Assembly: GCF_030315685.1 (NCBI RefSeq)
Contig: NZ_JASXSI010000005.1
Span: 1-64,000, forward strand
Reading direction: 5' to 3'
DNA: 64,000 nt
Source: Gordonia sp. ABSL11-1
GTDB taxonomy: Bacteria > Actinomycetota > Actinomycetes > Mycobacteriales > Mycobacteriaceae
Made by a program: the position numbers and the translations under genes. Within the stretch, counting starts at the first letter, position 1; each line of letters begins with the position of its first letter. The notes beneath the pieces are model-generated. The model worked only from the letters and a program-made list of their open reading frames with translations. It made no database searches and was not told the DNA's origin. This document shows positions 1 to 9,074 of this stretch, one piece after another.

Positions 1-14
1 CTAGTGGTGTGCGG

Positions 15-476
15 TCACCGGAAGACGATGCACGTCGTGGTGCCGTGCGCGACCAGCTTGCCGTCGTCGGAGAAGACCTTGCCCTCCGCGGTCGCGGTCC
101 GTCCCCCGACATGGATGACGGTGCCCGTCGCGGTGAGCTCGCCGGCGTCGACGGCGACCGACCGGATGTAGTTGATCTTCAGTTCGAGTGTGGTGTAGCC
201 GACGCCCGCCGGGAGCGTGGTGTGCACGGCACAGCCCATCACCGAGTCGAGCAGGGTGGCGCAGATGCCGCCGTGCACGGTGCCCAGCGGATTGGCGAAG
301 TCGGCCTGCGGGGTGACTGCGAACGAGACCCGCCCCTCGTCGATCTGCTTGGCGCTCATGCCGAGCAGGCGCCAGATGCCGGGACGATCCGGATCGGGTT
401 CGGCCATCGCCGCGCGCAGGAGTTGCAGGCCGCTCAGTGCCGAGGGATCAGAAACTTCCGTCGTATCGATGCTCAT
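15..476 (-). CDS. PaaI-family hotdog thioesterase
   Basis: Predicted hotdog-fold acyl-CoA thioesterase of about 153 residues that would hydrolyse acyl- or aryl-acyl-CoA thioesters in the cytoplasm. The core motif FANPLGTVHGGICATLLDSVMG carries the HGG turn and the downstream acidic residue typical of the PaaI/YdiI group. The later GTVIHVGGRTATAEGKVF strand is also family-like. I chose the ATG at 476 because the family usually starts shortly before this point; in-frame starts at 494 and 503 would add only a few residues. It is divergent from a TetR regulator 81 bp away, which may control it. The substrate cannot be inferred. Confidence 0.85.
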   Translation of the reverse strand: MSIDTTEVSDPSALSGLQLLRAAMAEPDPDRPGIWRLLGMSAKQIDEGRVSFAVTPQADFANPLGTVHGGICATLLDSVMGCAVHTTLPAGVGYTTLELKINYIRSVAVDAGELTATGTVIHVGGRTATAEGKVFSDDGKLVAHGTTTCIVFR

Positions 477-557
477 GACTATGTAGGATGGCATAGATCG
501 CACGGATTATGAAGGTCTGCATAGGCGGGCCGGACGATCGCGTCTGAGGGAGTGGGC

Positions 558-1181
558 ATGAGCACGGTCGACCGACCGCCGGAGGAGAGGTCTCTGGACG
601 AATCGCGGGAGCGCGCGGCGGCGCGCGGGCCCCGCGACCGGATGGTCGTGCATGCGGCGAACCTGATCGGCCGTGACGGTGTGGCGGCCACCTCGATCGG
701 TGACGTGATCGCCGCGAGTTCGGCGCCGCGTGGGTCCATCTATCACCACTTCCCGGGTGGCAAGACGCAGCTGATGACCGAGGCCGTGCGCTATGCGGGC
801 GACTTCATCTCGCACCGCATCAGCCGGGAGAGTTCGGCGACGCCCGCCGAGGCCGTCGCCGAGATCGGCGATGTGTGGCGGCGGATGCTGGTCAGCACCG
901 ACTTCGAGTTCGGCTGTCCGGTTCTCGCAGGCGGTCTGGCCCGGCGTTCGGAGCCGGAAGTCGCCGAGGAGTCCGATCAGATCTTCGCCCGCTGGACGCG
1001 GTTGATCTCGACGCGACTCATCCACGAGGGCGTCGAGGCCGATCGTGCCGATTCGCTCGCACAGCTGATCATCGCCTCGATCGAGGGTGCCGTCGGGCTG
1101 TGCCAGACGCAGCGATCGGTGGACCCTCTCGACCGCGTCATCGCCGAACTGGCGCGTCTGTGCGACGCTGCGGCCGGCTGA
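558..1181 (+). CDS. TetR/AcrR-family transcriptional regulator
   Basis: Repressor-type regulator of about 207 residues. The N-terminal helix-turn-helix is clear: VVHAANLIGRDGVAATSIGDVI followed by SAPRGSIYHHFPGGK, the canonical TetR recognition-helix region. The C-terminal part (FGCPVLAGGLARRSEPEV) resembles the LmrA/YxaF subgroup. A GTG at 552 is an alternative start two codons upstream. It is divergent from the thioesterase at 15..476 and probably controls it or itself. The ligand is unknown. Confidence 0.88.
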   Translation: MSTVDRPPEERSLDESRERAAARGPRDRMVVHAANLIGRDGVAATSIGDVIAASSAPRGSIYHHFPGGKTQLMTEAVRYAGDFISHRISRESSATPAEAVAEIGDVWRRMLVSTDFEFGCPVLAGGLARRSEPEVAEESDQIFARWTRLISTRLIHEGVEADRADSLAQLIIASIEGAVGLCQTQRSVDPLDRVIAELARLCDAAAG

Positions 1182-1326
1182 ACGGCGATCCCGACGTGAC
1201 CGCCGCCACTGTCATCGACTAGGTTCTTCTCCCAAAGCACACAGCAGCCGCGTGGGACCGCGTTCCCGGGTGGTTGCCGCCGGGACGGGAGGCCGACGGT
1301 GGGGTCGGGGTCGGGAAGTTGATGTC

Positions 1327-2004
1327 ATGACACCGGTCTATCGGCAGATCCTCGGCTCGGACTTCGACCGCCTCCACCCCAACGTGGCGTGGCGGTACAG
1401 CATCGACTCGACCTCGGGGGTCGCGCAGATCGCGACCGGCATCTACGAATCCGTCTACGTCACCTCGGCGCTCCCGCCGCTGTTCTTCTGGCACTACGCC
1501 AAACGCAATGCCCTCCCGCCCAAGAGCAGCCGGATGGTCCCGTTCACGCAGGGCCACTACTGCTACGTCGACGAGATCGGTCGAGAGTGTCTCGCCGTAC
1601 TCCGCGCTTTCGACTTCACGACGGGCACCCGCAACATCAACTCGCTGCTCGTCTCCGGTCGCAGCGGCCTCGTCGACTACTTCGGCGACGGCCCCGAACT
1701 TCTCTATCCGATCGAGCCGTCGGTCACGACGTCCGGGGAACTCCTGCTGGAGAGCGGCCCGCTGCGTTGGCTCGGGCGTGGGCCGAAGGTCGGGATGCGT
1801 GGCATGTTCGCCACCCAGATGAAGTACATCGAGGGCTGGGACGAGGCGCGGCAGCGGTTCCGCTGTGACGCCACCGTGCGCAATCCTGTCATCGGCGAGA
1901 TCCTGCACTTCCGTGGATGGTTCACCGCAGCCGATCAGGCCTGCACCCTGCGCGACATCCCGGACGAGGCGTGGCCGCTGACGCTCGTCGACCGCGAGGA
2001 CTGA
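1327..2004 (+). CDS. DUF4166-like protein
   Basis: Protein of 225 residues beginning MTPVYRQILGSDFDRLHPN, which resembles the opening of DUF4166 domain proteins. The middle has DFTTGTRNINSLLVSG and the C-terminal part ends in aromatic-rich strands (EILHFRGWFTAADQ), suggesting a beta-rich lipocalin-like fold. No catalytic motif is recognised. The same frame stays open upstream to 1087 but that part overlaps the TetR gene and has no protein-like character, so the ATG at 1327 is preferred. It lies alone between the TetR gene and an SRPBCC protein on the same strand. Function unknown. Confidence 0.68.
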   Translation: MTPVYRQILGSDFDRLHPNVAWRYSIDSTSGVAQIATGIYESVYVTSALPPLFFWHYAKRNALPPKSSRMVPFTQGHYCYVDEIGRECLAVLRAFDFTTGTRNINSLLVSGRSGLVDYFGDGPELLYPIEPSVTTSGELLLESGPLRWLGRGPKVGMRGMFATQMKYIEGWDEARQRFRCDATVRNPVIGEILHFRGWFTAADQACTLRDIPDEAWPLTLVDRED

Positions 2005-2091
2005 CCCACTGTCGGCTCGGAATGCCCGATTCGTGCTGCGCGGTGATGGTTCGGGTGATCGACGGTCCGGCGGCACGGTAGGTTCTCTCCC

Positions 2092-2532
2092 ATGGCTGTC
2101 TCCGCGAAGATCGAGTTCGATGTTGCCGCCCCACCGTCGGTCGTGATGGAGGTGCTGCTGGACATCGAGTCCCTGCCGGACTGGTCCGGCCCGCACAAAG
2201 AGGCCGAGATCCTCGTCGAGAACGAGGACGGCACACCGGAGCAGGTCCGCGTGGTGGTCACCGCGGCCGGGATCTCCGACGAACAGAAGCTGACCTACAC
2301 CTGGACCGAGAACAGCTGCAGCTGGGACCTGATCGAGGCCAACCAGCTGAGCGAGCAGCACGGCTCCTATGTCGTCACCCCGAAGGGCGACGGCTCGCAC
2401 GTCGAGTTCACCCTCGAGGTCGAGCTGAAGATCAAGATGCCCGGCCTCATCGTGAAGCGCGCACAGAAGATGGCCGTCGACACCGCACGCAAGGGCCTGA
2501 CCGCCGAGGTCGAACGCCGCGCCGCCGACTGA
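2092..2532 (+). CDS. SRPBCC-family (START-like) protein
   Basis: Cytoplasmic protein of 146 residues with the START/Bet v1-like pattern: a first strand (AVSAKIEFDVAAPPSVVMEVLLDIESLPDWSG), a central sheet and a long C-terminal helix (IVKRAQKMAVDTARKGLTAEVERRA). Such folds bind hydrophobic ligands, and many actinobacterial members are annotated as polyketide cyclase/dehydrase-like without a known reaction. A TAGGTT box at 2079-2084 lies 7 nt before the ATG, so the mRNA is probably leaderless. The ligand is not predictable. Confidence 0.85.
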   Translation: MAVSAKIEFDVAAPPSVVMEVLLDIESLPDWSGPHKEAEILVENEDGTPEQVRVVVTAAGISDEQKLTYTWTENSCSWDLIEANQLSEQHGSYVVTPKGDGSHVEFTLEVELKIKMPGLIVKRAQKMAVDTARKGLTAEVERRAAD

Positions 2533-2638
2533 CACGCTGATCGACCCCGGACGCCGCCACCGCCGGTCGATGAGTACCCTGTGCAGCAGTGCTTCTCGCA
2601 CTCTGCGTTCCGTGGCGACCGGGGAGAGGTCAATCTTT

Positions 2639-3157
2639 ATGCGAATCAACAAATTTGGGGCTCGAGCCGCGGCATTCGTGATCGGCGGGTCGGCGATGGC
2701 CTGGCTGATCGGCGTGGGCGGTGGCACCGCCGAGGCGGCGACGACCTGTTCGGCGGCCAATGGCCACCAGGTCGAGCACATCATCGGCAAGGGGGGGTGC
2801 GGGGCCAAGGCCGGTCCGGGCAGCACGGCCTTCTCCGAGGAGTCCAGCGGCGCGGGCACCGCGGTGGCCGTCGCCGACAAGGGTGGGAACTCGACCGCGC
2901 GTAATCTTCAGCCCGGTTCGACGGCGCTCGCCGGTTCGACGACACGGGGCACCGCCTACTCGGTGACCACCGGACCGAGTGCGTTCTCGGTCGCGCAGGC
3001 ACGGCACGGCGGCACGACCATCGCCGTCGGCGGCTGGGGCGGACAGGCCATCGCCGGAGCCGACGGTGCGGTGTGCCAGGGCGGGTTCTCCACGGCCTTC
3101 GACTCCACCACCGGAAAAGCTTGTCTGCGATCGGGTTCCATCGATCTGCACAACTGA
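2639..3157 (+). CDS. Secreted protein, possibly DUF6764
   Basis: Protein of 172 residues with a Sec signal peptide: MRINKFGAR, a hydrophobic stretch around residues 10-28, and an AxA-type cleavage site near GGGTAEAA. The mature part is rich in Gly, Ala, Ser and Thr and has four Cys, paired by spacing near its ends (C..GGCG early; C..GKAC late), which suggests disulfides. GGSTAxA-like segments with alternating small residues indicate a beta-rich extracellular protein. From memory it resembles actinobacterial DUF6764 proteins; no function is known. A purine-rich GGGGAGAGG lies 9-18 nt before the ATG and supports this start. Confidence 0.72.
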   Translation: MRINKFGARAAAFVIGGSAMAWLIGVGGGTAEAATTCSAANGHQVEHIIGKGGCGAKAGPGSTAFSEESSGAGTAVAVADKGGNSTARNLQPGSTALAGSTTRGTAYSVTTGPSAFSVAQARHGGTTIAVGGWGGQAIAGADGAVCQGGFSTAFDSTTGKACLRSGSIDLHN

Positions 3158-3323
3158 TCCGCAGGTCGGTGCGTACGTCTGCGTCGCATCCACACCTGCT
3201 TGCTGAGCACTGATCGCCGCCGGTGTCCGCCGGTCACTGCGCCGAGTGGTCACGCGGGCCCGGCGGCGTTCACGTTCACCTCTTCGCAAGACGCTGTTTC
3301 CGCGATGCGCATATCGTTGAACG

Positions 3324-4286
3324 GTGACCGAGCTACATGATCCCGCCCTGAACACCTCCGATGCGATCGGGCCCGATTTCAGCGTCCTGAACGGTCGGGA
3401 GGCGCTGCAGCAACTCGTCGACCTGCACAACACGACCCAGTTCGCGGTCAACGACGACGATGACGACGACCCGGTGCTGCTGACGCTGCCCGAGCGCAAC
3501 GTCGTCGACACCTGGCGTCAGGACTACCCGTACGACGAGCGGATGAGCCGTCGGGAGTACGAGGTGAGCAAGCGGCGCCTGCAGATCGAACTGCTCAAGC
3601 TGCAGAAGTGGTCCAAACAGACCGGGCAGCGGCACCTGCTGGTGTTCGAGGGCCGCGACGCCGCCGGCAAGGGGGGCACCATCAAGCGGTTCAACGAGCA
3701 TCTCAATCCGCGCGGCGCCCGCACCATCGCCCTCGAGAAGCCGAGTGAGCGCGAATCCACCGAGTGGTACTTCCAGCGCTACGTGCAGCACCTGCCGGCG
3801 GGTGGGGAGATGGTCTTCTTCGACCGCTCCTGGTACAACCGGGCCGGCGTCGAACGGGTGATGGGGTTCTGCACCCCCGAGCAGTACTCGCAGTTCATGA
3901 CACAGGTGCCGGCGTTCGAGAAGATGCTCGTCGACGACGGCATCAACCTGGTCAAGTTCTGGTTCTCGGTGACCCCGCTCGAACAGCGCACCCGGTTCGC
4001 CATCCGGCAGATCGATCCCGTGCGGCAGTGGAAGCTGTCGCCGATGGATCTGGCCTCGCTCGACAAGTGGGACGCCTACACCCAGGCGAAAGAGACGATG
4101 TTCGCGGCCACCGACACCGACCACGCCCCTTGGACGGTCGTCAAGAGCAACGACAAGAAGCGGGCCCGGCTCAACGCGATGCGCCACGTCCTGAGCCTCT
4201 TCGACTACGAGGGCAAGAACCCCGAGTTCGTCGGTGAGCCCGACCCGTTGATCGTCGGGCGCGCTCGTGATCTGGTCGGGGAGTAG
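3324..4286 (+). CDS. ppk2: Polyphosphate kinase 2 (class I PPK2)
   Basis: Polyphosphate:nucleotide phosphotransferase of 320 residues, which moves phosphate between polyphosphate and nucleoside diphosphates. The P-loop GRDAAGKGG is near residue 110, the Walker B region reads FFDRSWYNRAGVERVMGF, and the lid region contains RFAIRQIDPVRQWKLSPMD. Length and the C-terminal LFDYEGK match single-domain class I PPK2. Residues 1-55 are acidic (NDDDDDDP) and less conserved. A TATCGT box at 3312-3317 lies 6 nt before the GTG, consistent with leaderless transcription. A second, different PPK2 lies at 32089..32958. Confidence 0.93.
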   Translation: MTELHDPALNTSDAIGPDFSVLNGREALQQLVDLHNTTQFAVNDDDDDDPVLLTLPERNVVDTWRQDYPYDERMSRREYEVSKRRLQIELLKLQKWSKQTGQRHLLVFEGRDAAGKGGTIKRFNEHLNPRGARTIALEKPSERESTEWYFQRYVQHLPAGGEMVFFDRSWYNRAGVERVMGFCTPEQYSQFMTQVPAFEKMLVDDGINLVKFWFSVTPLEQRTRFAIRQIDPVRQWKLSPMDLASLDKWDAYTQAKETMFAATDTDHAPWTVVKSNDKKRARLNAMRHVLSLFDYEGKNPEFVGEPDPLIVGRARDLVGE

Positions 4287-4328
4287 GCACCTCCTCGCCG
4301 CGGGAGTCGCGTCGGTAGCCTCGTGGGC

Positions 4329-5156
4329 GTGCGGACATTCCTCAGCGGACTCCTGACCCTCGTGGCGATCGTGGCGATCGTCGTCGCCTTCCCGTCACTG
4401 TGGGTGAAGGAGCGGCTGGTCGACCCGGAAGGGTTCGTCTCGACAGTGACGCCGATGGCCTCCGACGAGCGGATCAAGGACTACCTGGCCGGGGAGATCT
4501 CGGCGTCGGTCACGCAGCAGGTGGGTGCGCAGGGTGCGTCCGCGGTCATCGAACCGGCGGTGCGGGCGTACACCCACAGCGACCAGTTCGAGGCGGACTT
4601 CGTCGACGTCGTGTCCCAGCAGCATGCGTGGCTGTTCGACCCGCCCCCGGTGGACGGTCCGTCGACGGTGATGGAACTCGACATCACCGACATGGTGAAT
4701 CGTGTGATCGCGCAGACCGGGATCAGCGCTCGCGTATCCGGACCGATCGTGGTGCCGCTCAACCGTGGCGGATCGGGCCTCGAGGCCGGCCGTTATCACG
4801 AGGTGGGACAACAGATCACGGCACTCGCCTACTGGTCACTGGTGATCGCGGTGGCCGGCGCCGTGCTGGCCCTGCTGTTCGCGCGCCGGCGTGGCACGGT
4901 GCTGGCGTGGATGGGGATCGGACTGATCGCGTCCGCCGCGTTCGCCTGGGCCGTCGGTGTCTTCTTCGCGGAGCGGGCGAAACAGGAGGTCGAGGGAGCC
5001 GAGGAGTCCGGGCGTGAGGTCGCCGAGCTGATCGTCGACGGCGCGGTGGCCGATCTGCATCATCTGGCGCTCATCGTCGGAGGTGTGGGCGCCGGTGTGG
5101 TCGTTCTCGGTGTCATCGTGCGACTGGTCTTCGCCGGGTCTCCCGCCCGTCGATGA
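4329..5156 (+). CDS. Membrane protein with large extracytoplasmic loop
   Basis: Predicted integral membrane protein of about 275 residues: one N-terminal segment (FLSGLLTLVAIVAIVVAF), a soluble loop of roughly 125 residues, then three hydrophobic segments (about 160-180, 185-205 and 240-262). The loop resembles those of small actinobacterial membrane proteins but has no named motif. A TAGCCT box at 4316-4321 is 7 nt before the GTG at 4329, which favours that start over the GTG at 4323. It follows ppk2 by about 40 nt, and its stop overlaps the start of the next gene (ATGA), so translation is likely coupled with the hydrolase. Confidence 0.7.
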   Translation: MRTFLSGLLTLVAIVAIVVAFPSLWVKERLVDPEGFVSTVTPMASDERIKDYLAGEISASVTQQVGAQGASAVIEPAVRAYTHSDQFEADFVDVVSQQHAWLFDPPPVDGPSTVMELDITDMVNRVIAQTGISARVSGPIVVPLNRGGSGLEAGRYHEVGQQITALAYWSLVIAVAGAVLALLFARRRGTVLAWMGIGLIASAAFAWAVGVFFAERAKQEVEGAEESGREVAELIVDGAVADLHHLALIVGGVGAGVVVLGVIVRLVFAGSPARR

Positions 5157-6016
5157 CGCAGGAGCGGCCGGTCGCCGGGCCGGTGATCGAGGAGATCCGA
5201 CTGCCCGACGGAACCGTGACGCCGTTGCGTGTCGTCGTCGATGATCCGGACCGGCCGATCATGGTGCTCTGGCCCGGACTTGGGGTGCCCGCAGGCTATT
5301 TCGACCTGTTCGCCGCGCACTGCGGGCGGCTGGGGGTCAACGTGGTCGTCGGCGATCTGCGCGGTCAGGGTGGCAGCAGGCCGAGGCCGACCGCAGCGAG
5401 CCGGTTCGGTCATCACGCTCTCGCGTCCGAGGACACCCCGGCCGCGGTCGAGGTGGCCCGCCGGTACTGTCCGTCGGCGCCCCTGTATGTCGCCGGACAC
5501 TCGATGGGCGGGCACATCGCCTCGATGTTCGTGGCCCGCAATTCGGTTCGCCACGATCACGACGTCGCCGGCCTGGTACTGATCGCGTCCGGTGTGCCGC
5601 ACTGGAAGCTCTATCGTGGCGGGATGGGTGTGCTGGCCACGGTCGGTCCGCTGGCCATGCACCGGGTTTCGAAGGCGCTGGGATACTGGCCGGGAACCGC
5701 GATCGAGGGATACGGCCGGCAATCACGTGTGTTGATCCGCGACTGGACCTACCTCAATCGACACGGGCGGTTCTCGCCGCGTGGCGCCGACGTCGACTAC
5801 GAGCAGGCGATGGCCACCATGGAGATGCCGGTGTGTGCGGTCACCGTCGGCGCCGACACCGATGCGCCACCCCGGGTGATGCGTGCACTGACATCGAAGT
5901 TCACACGATGTGACGTTGCCGCACAGCATATTTCCGCGCCACTCGGACACAATGGGTGGGCGCGGGATCCGCGGGCGCCGGAGATCGTGACGCGATGGAT
6001 CGCCGATGTTCGTTGA
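5153..6016 (+). CDS. Alpha/beta hydrolase (serine hydrolase)
   Basis: Cytoplasmic alpha/beta hydrolase of 287 residues resembling the S33/monoglyceride-lipase-like group. The oxyanion region is LWPGLGVPAGYFD, the nucleophile elbow is AGHSMGGH around residue 119, and a plausible catalytic His lies in SAPLGHNGW near residue 268, with an Asp in the VGADTDAPP segment. The start overlaps the upstream membrane-protein gene by 4 bp, and the 3' end overlaps the ATPase gene by 11 bp. The trio therefore looks co-translated. Substrate unknown; ester or acyl-glycerol hydrolysis is the generic expectation. Confidence 0.88.
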   Translation: MTQERPVAGPVIEEIRLPDGTVTPLRVVVDDPDRPIMVLWPGLGVPAGYFDLFAAHCGRLGVNVVVGDLRGQGGSRPRPTAASRFGHHALASEDTPAAVEVARRYCPSAPLYVAGHSMGGHIASMFVARNSVRHDHDVAGLVLIASGVPHWKLYRGGMGVLATVGPLAMHRVSKALGYWPGTAIEGYGRQSRVLIRDWTYLNRHGRFSPRGADVDYEQAMATMEMPVCAVTVGADTDAPPRVMRALTSKFTRCDVAAQHISAPLGHNGWARDPRAPEIVTRWIADVR

Positions 6017-6740
6017 CCGTGCGCGTGTACCGGCCGAGCCATCGGGCGATGCGGCGTCCTGGCTGACCGAGGTGCCGGCGCTCGCGGCGGTCGTCGGTGG
6101 CAGACCGATCGAGTTCACCGCGCCGCTCACATTCTTCGTGGGGGAGAACGGGTCCGGGAAGTCGACGCTCGTGGAGGCGATCGGCGAACGGTTCGGACTC
6201 GATCCGCGTGGCGGGCGTGCCGCCATCGTCGGCGGGAACCGGGATCTGCCGAAATCTGCTCTGGGTGAGATCATGTCGCTCGATCTCACCTGGTCGGGGC
6301 AGAGCATGTTGCGCGCCCCGCGGGAGGACCGTCAAGGGTTCTTCTTCCGCGCCGAGACGGTCGTGGAGATGAACCGCAGATTCGCGGGCGTCCGCGGGTA
6401 CTGGGACGGCGACGTCGAACGGCAAAGTCACGGTGAGGGATTCATGAGCATCCTGGACTCGATGCTCACCGAACCCGGCATCTACATCTTCGACGAGCCG
6501 GAGTCCGCGTTCTCGTTCACCTCCACACTGCAGTTCCTTGTGACGCTCACCGAACTCGTGGAGATCGGTTCGCAGGTCATCTGTGCGACCCACTCGCCGA
6601 TCCTGACCGCCGCGCCGGGCGCACAGATCATCGAGATGTCCGAGGACGGGCCGGTCGACGCCGACTGGGAGGAACTCGACCTCGTCCGGCACTGGCGACG
6701 ATTCCTCGACGATCCGCGGAGCTATCTGCGGCACCTGTAG
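6006..6740 (+). CDS. AAA-family (ABC/SMC-like) ATPase
   Basis: Stand-alone ATPase of 244 residues. Walker A is FFVGENGSGKST near residue 45, Walker B is IYIFDEPESAFS near residue 160, and the switch region is VICATHSPIL, the arrangement of RecF/OLD/SMC-like heads. Unlike OLD nucleases it has no TOPRIM domain and no long coiled coil. A plausible signature-like segment (SHGEGFMSIL) precedes Walker B. It overlaps the hydrolase gene by 11 bp. Similar small ATPases are common and mostly uncharacterised; the tight overlap suggests a shared process with the hydrolase and membrane protein. Confidence 0.85.
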   Translation: MFVDRARVPAEPSGDAASWLTEVPALAAVVGGRPIEFTAPLTFFVGENGSGKSTLVEAIGERFGLDPRGGRAAIVGGNRDLPKSALGEIMSLDLTWSGQSMLRAPREDRQGFFFRAETVVEMNRRFAGVRGYWDGDVERQSHGEGFMSILDSMLTEPGIYIFDEPESAFSFTSTLQFLVTLTELVEIGSQVICATHSPILTAAPGAQIIEMSEDGPVDADWEELDLVRHWRRFLDDPRSYLRHL

Positions 6741-6935
6741 ATGTCGATGGTGGCTCGTGTGCCGGGAGTTGCGCGGACTGTGGATGCGAACCTGCCTGTG
6801 GACAACGCGTCATACCGGGCTGTGCTGTCGGCTCAACGGGTTAGTCTCGTGCCCAGTTGATCTCACTCGGGCGCACGCCATTGATGACGGACACACGATC
6901 ACGTCCTGTCACTTCCAGCCGAAGGTGCTCGCCGC

Positions 6936-8912
6936 ATGCACTCCTTGTTCGCTCCCGCAGACGACGCGGCGCTCACTGCGTTGCTGTCGTCGGAGGATCC
7001 GAATGAGGTCGCGCGGACACACCTGCGGCTGAGTCGCCGTCACGAGGCCCGTGCCGTGGTCCTGAGCCATCGGATCGGCGAATCGGTGTACAACGAGATG
7101 CTGCACAGTCAGCAGCAGACCGGGCGCATGTCGCTGCGGAAGGCTGCCGAGAAGGCGGCCCTCGGTGAGGTGTCCCTGCAGATGGGGATCTCGCGAACCA
7201 AGGCGGGGACCTGGCTGGCACTGGGTGAGGCGCTGCAACAGTTCCCGAAGATCCTGGCCGCCTACCTGGAGGGCGATCACAGTACTCATCGGGTGCAGAA
7301 GCTGGTGCGTGCCGCGCAGATCGCGCCGGATGCGGACATCACCGAGGACATGGTGGGTGAGCAGGCCCCGTCAGGTGATGGCGGCGGAGACGTCGACCAC
7401 GGTGCCGGCGACGGCAGCGATGGTCTGGAGCTGACACTGGACGATCTGGTAGTCGACGGGGAGGGCCGGCCTGGTGCCGAGAGCGATTCCAGCGATCCCG
7501 CTGCCGAGGACCAATCCGCTGCGGACGCCGACGGCTCGGGCGACGAGTCGGGTCCCAGCGACCGCGAGGCGGACATCGACTTCGAGGATCTGGCACTCGA
7601 ATTGGCGTCGCGGCCCATCACCGACACGGACCTGGTCGACGCGCTCAACGGTCTGGTGATCAGCCTCGATCCCGATCGTGCCGCCGAGGTCCGCGAGGAG
7701 TTTGCCGAGGAGTGGCAGAACGTCGTCATCACCGCGGACGCCGCGGGGCACGCTGTGATCGAGGCACGCGCACCCGCAGAACACGGTGTCCACCTCGGCA
7801 ACCGATTGTCCTCGATGGTCTCCGAACGGGTCTGTCCCGCTGATCCCCGCACCGTCGGACAGCGCAGGGTCATCGCCCTCGCCGAGCTGATCGGGATTCC
7901 GGAGGCGCGGCTGTCGTGCTCGTGTGGGCGGAGAAACTGTCGTGCTGCCGCGAATCGTGAGGAAGAACCTCGGCGTGAGGCGGAGACCGGGGCGCGCACA
8001 GGCGATTCGCGGGCGGGGAAGCCCAGGGCGAGTGCGGCCGATACCGGTGCCGGCAGGGAAGGCGGCGGCGGGGGCGGTGATGGCGCCCATGCGGGTGTCG
8101 TTGCTGATCCCGATGCTGGTGCCGGCGTTGGTGCTGGGCGCGTTTCCGGTGCCGGTGCCGGTGTCGGTGTCGGTGTCGGTGTTGACAGCGGTGTCGGTGA
8201 TCGTGGCGCTTCTGGTGCTGCCGCCGGTACGGCTGACGGTGCCGCTGTCGGCCGCGGTGTGGCGACCGGCGTTCCCGAATGCGCTCAGTCCGAGGCCTCA
8301 GTCGATGGCCGCCTCGAGGCTGAAGCCATTGCGGGACAGTCGGTCGCCGCAAGCTCATCGGCCATCGAGCGTTCCGAGCTGGTTCAGCCCACGCCGCTGA
8401 CGATCATCGTCGATCCCACCGGAGCAAGCCCGCCACGGCTCCGCGGATATGGTTCCATCGACCCGGCCAAGGCCGCCGAACTCGCCGAGCATGCGACGAT
8501 CCTCAGCCCGCGGCAACCGCGGGTGGCGTCGTCCGGTCTGATCATCACCGACCGCGGGGCGCCGCCGGTCGATCCCGCCGGGCACGGAGGCTTCGCCCAG
8601 CCACCTCCGGGTGCGCTGACGTACGCACCGTCGGCGGGGCTGCGCGGCGACGTGGAGTGTTCGGACAGAACGTGTCGGTATCCGTTGTGCACCAAGCCTT
8701 CTCATCTGTGCCAGCTCGATCATCTGGTGCCGTTCAACCATGCCGATCCGTTGGCGGGCGGTTGGACGGTGCTGGACAACCTGATCCCGCTCTGCCTGCC
8801 CGATCATCAACGGAAGCATTTCGGCCTGTGGATTCCGACGATGCGTATCGACCGGACCATCGTCTGGCGTGATCCGAGAACCGGGTACGAGCTGACGACG
8901 TATCCACGGTGA
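6936..8912 (+). CDS. DUF222 / HNH endonuclease family protein
   Basis: Protein of 658 residues of the multicopy actinobacterial DUF222-HNH (13E12-type) family. Residues 1-125 and 225-340 form the DUF222 helical region (EVARTHLRLSRRHEARAVVLSHRIGE). The C-terminal HNH motif around 575-640 reads CRYPLCTKPSHLCQLDHLVPFNH followed by NLIPLCLPDHQRKHFG, with the zinc Cys/His and catalytic His in place. Between them, roughly residues 350-460, is a Gly/Ala/Val low-complexity linker encoded partly by hexamer repeats near 8150-8190. The HNH motif looks intact, so activity is possible. Biological role unknown. Confidence 0.88.
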   Translation: MHSLFAPADDAALTALLSSEDPNEVARTHLRLSRRHEARAVVLSHRIGESVYNEMLHSQQQTGRMSLRKAAEKAALGEVSLQMGISRTKAGTWLALGEALQQFPKILAAYLEGDHSTHRVQKLVRAAQIAPDADITEDMVGEQAPSGDGGGDVDHGAGDGSDGLELTLDDLVVDGEGRPGAESDSSDPAAEDQSAADADGSGDESGPSDREADIDFEDLALELASRPITDTDLVDALNGLVISLDPDRAAEVREEFAEEWQNVVITADAAGHAVIEARAPAEHGVHLGNRLSSMVSERVCPADPRTVGQRRVIALAELIGIPEARLSCSCGRRNCRAAANREEEPRREAETGARTGDSRAGKPRASAADTGAGREGGGGGGDGAHAGVVADPDAGAGVGAGRVSGAGAGVGVGVGVDSGVGDRGASGAAAGTADGAAVGRGVATGVPECAQSEASVDGRLEAEAIAGQSVAASSSAIERSELVQPTPLTIIVDPTGASPPRLRGYGSIDPAKAAELAEHATILSPRQPRVASSGLIITDRGAPPVDPAGHGGFAQPPPGALTYAPSAGLRGDVECSDRTCRYPLCTKPSHLCQLDHLVPFNHADPLAGGWTVLDNLIPLCLPDHQRKHFGLWIPTMRIDRTIVWRDPRTGYELTTYPR

Positions 8913-9074
8913 TCGCGCTCTGGGGACGGCCGGTGGTCTGCGGCAGGAACCCGGACGGGGACGATGGCCAAAGGTAGGTACGGCCGGTGACACACCTCGG
9001 ATGTCCGACCTCGGTTGCCCACGCCAAACCGACATACGATGGGCACGGTCGGTCGAGGGTGAGAGGTGCCGCCG

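Noticed and set aside
479-496. CTATG/CATAG inverted repeat between thioesterase and TetR genes
   Set aside because: The arms are only 5 bp with an 8-bp spacer, too weak to call an operator without other evidence.
1219-2880. Open frame of 553 codons on the minus strand
   Set aside because: It is antisense to the DUF4166-like and SRPBCC genes, its translation is low in complexity and shows no domain, and codon position bias fits the plus-strand genes.
6006-6740. OLD-type or abortive-infection ATPase
   Set aside because: There is no TOPRIM or HEPN domain and no partner nuclease next to it, so a defence role is only a possibility and not part of the annotation.
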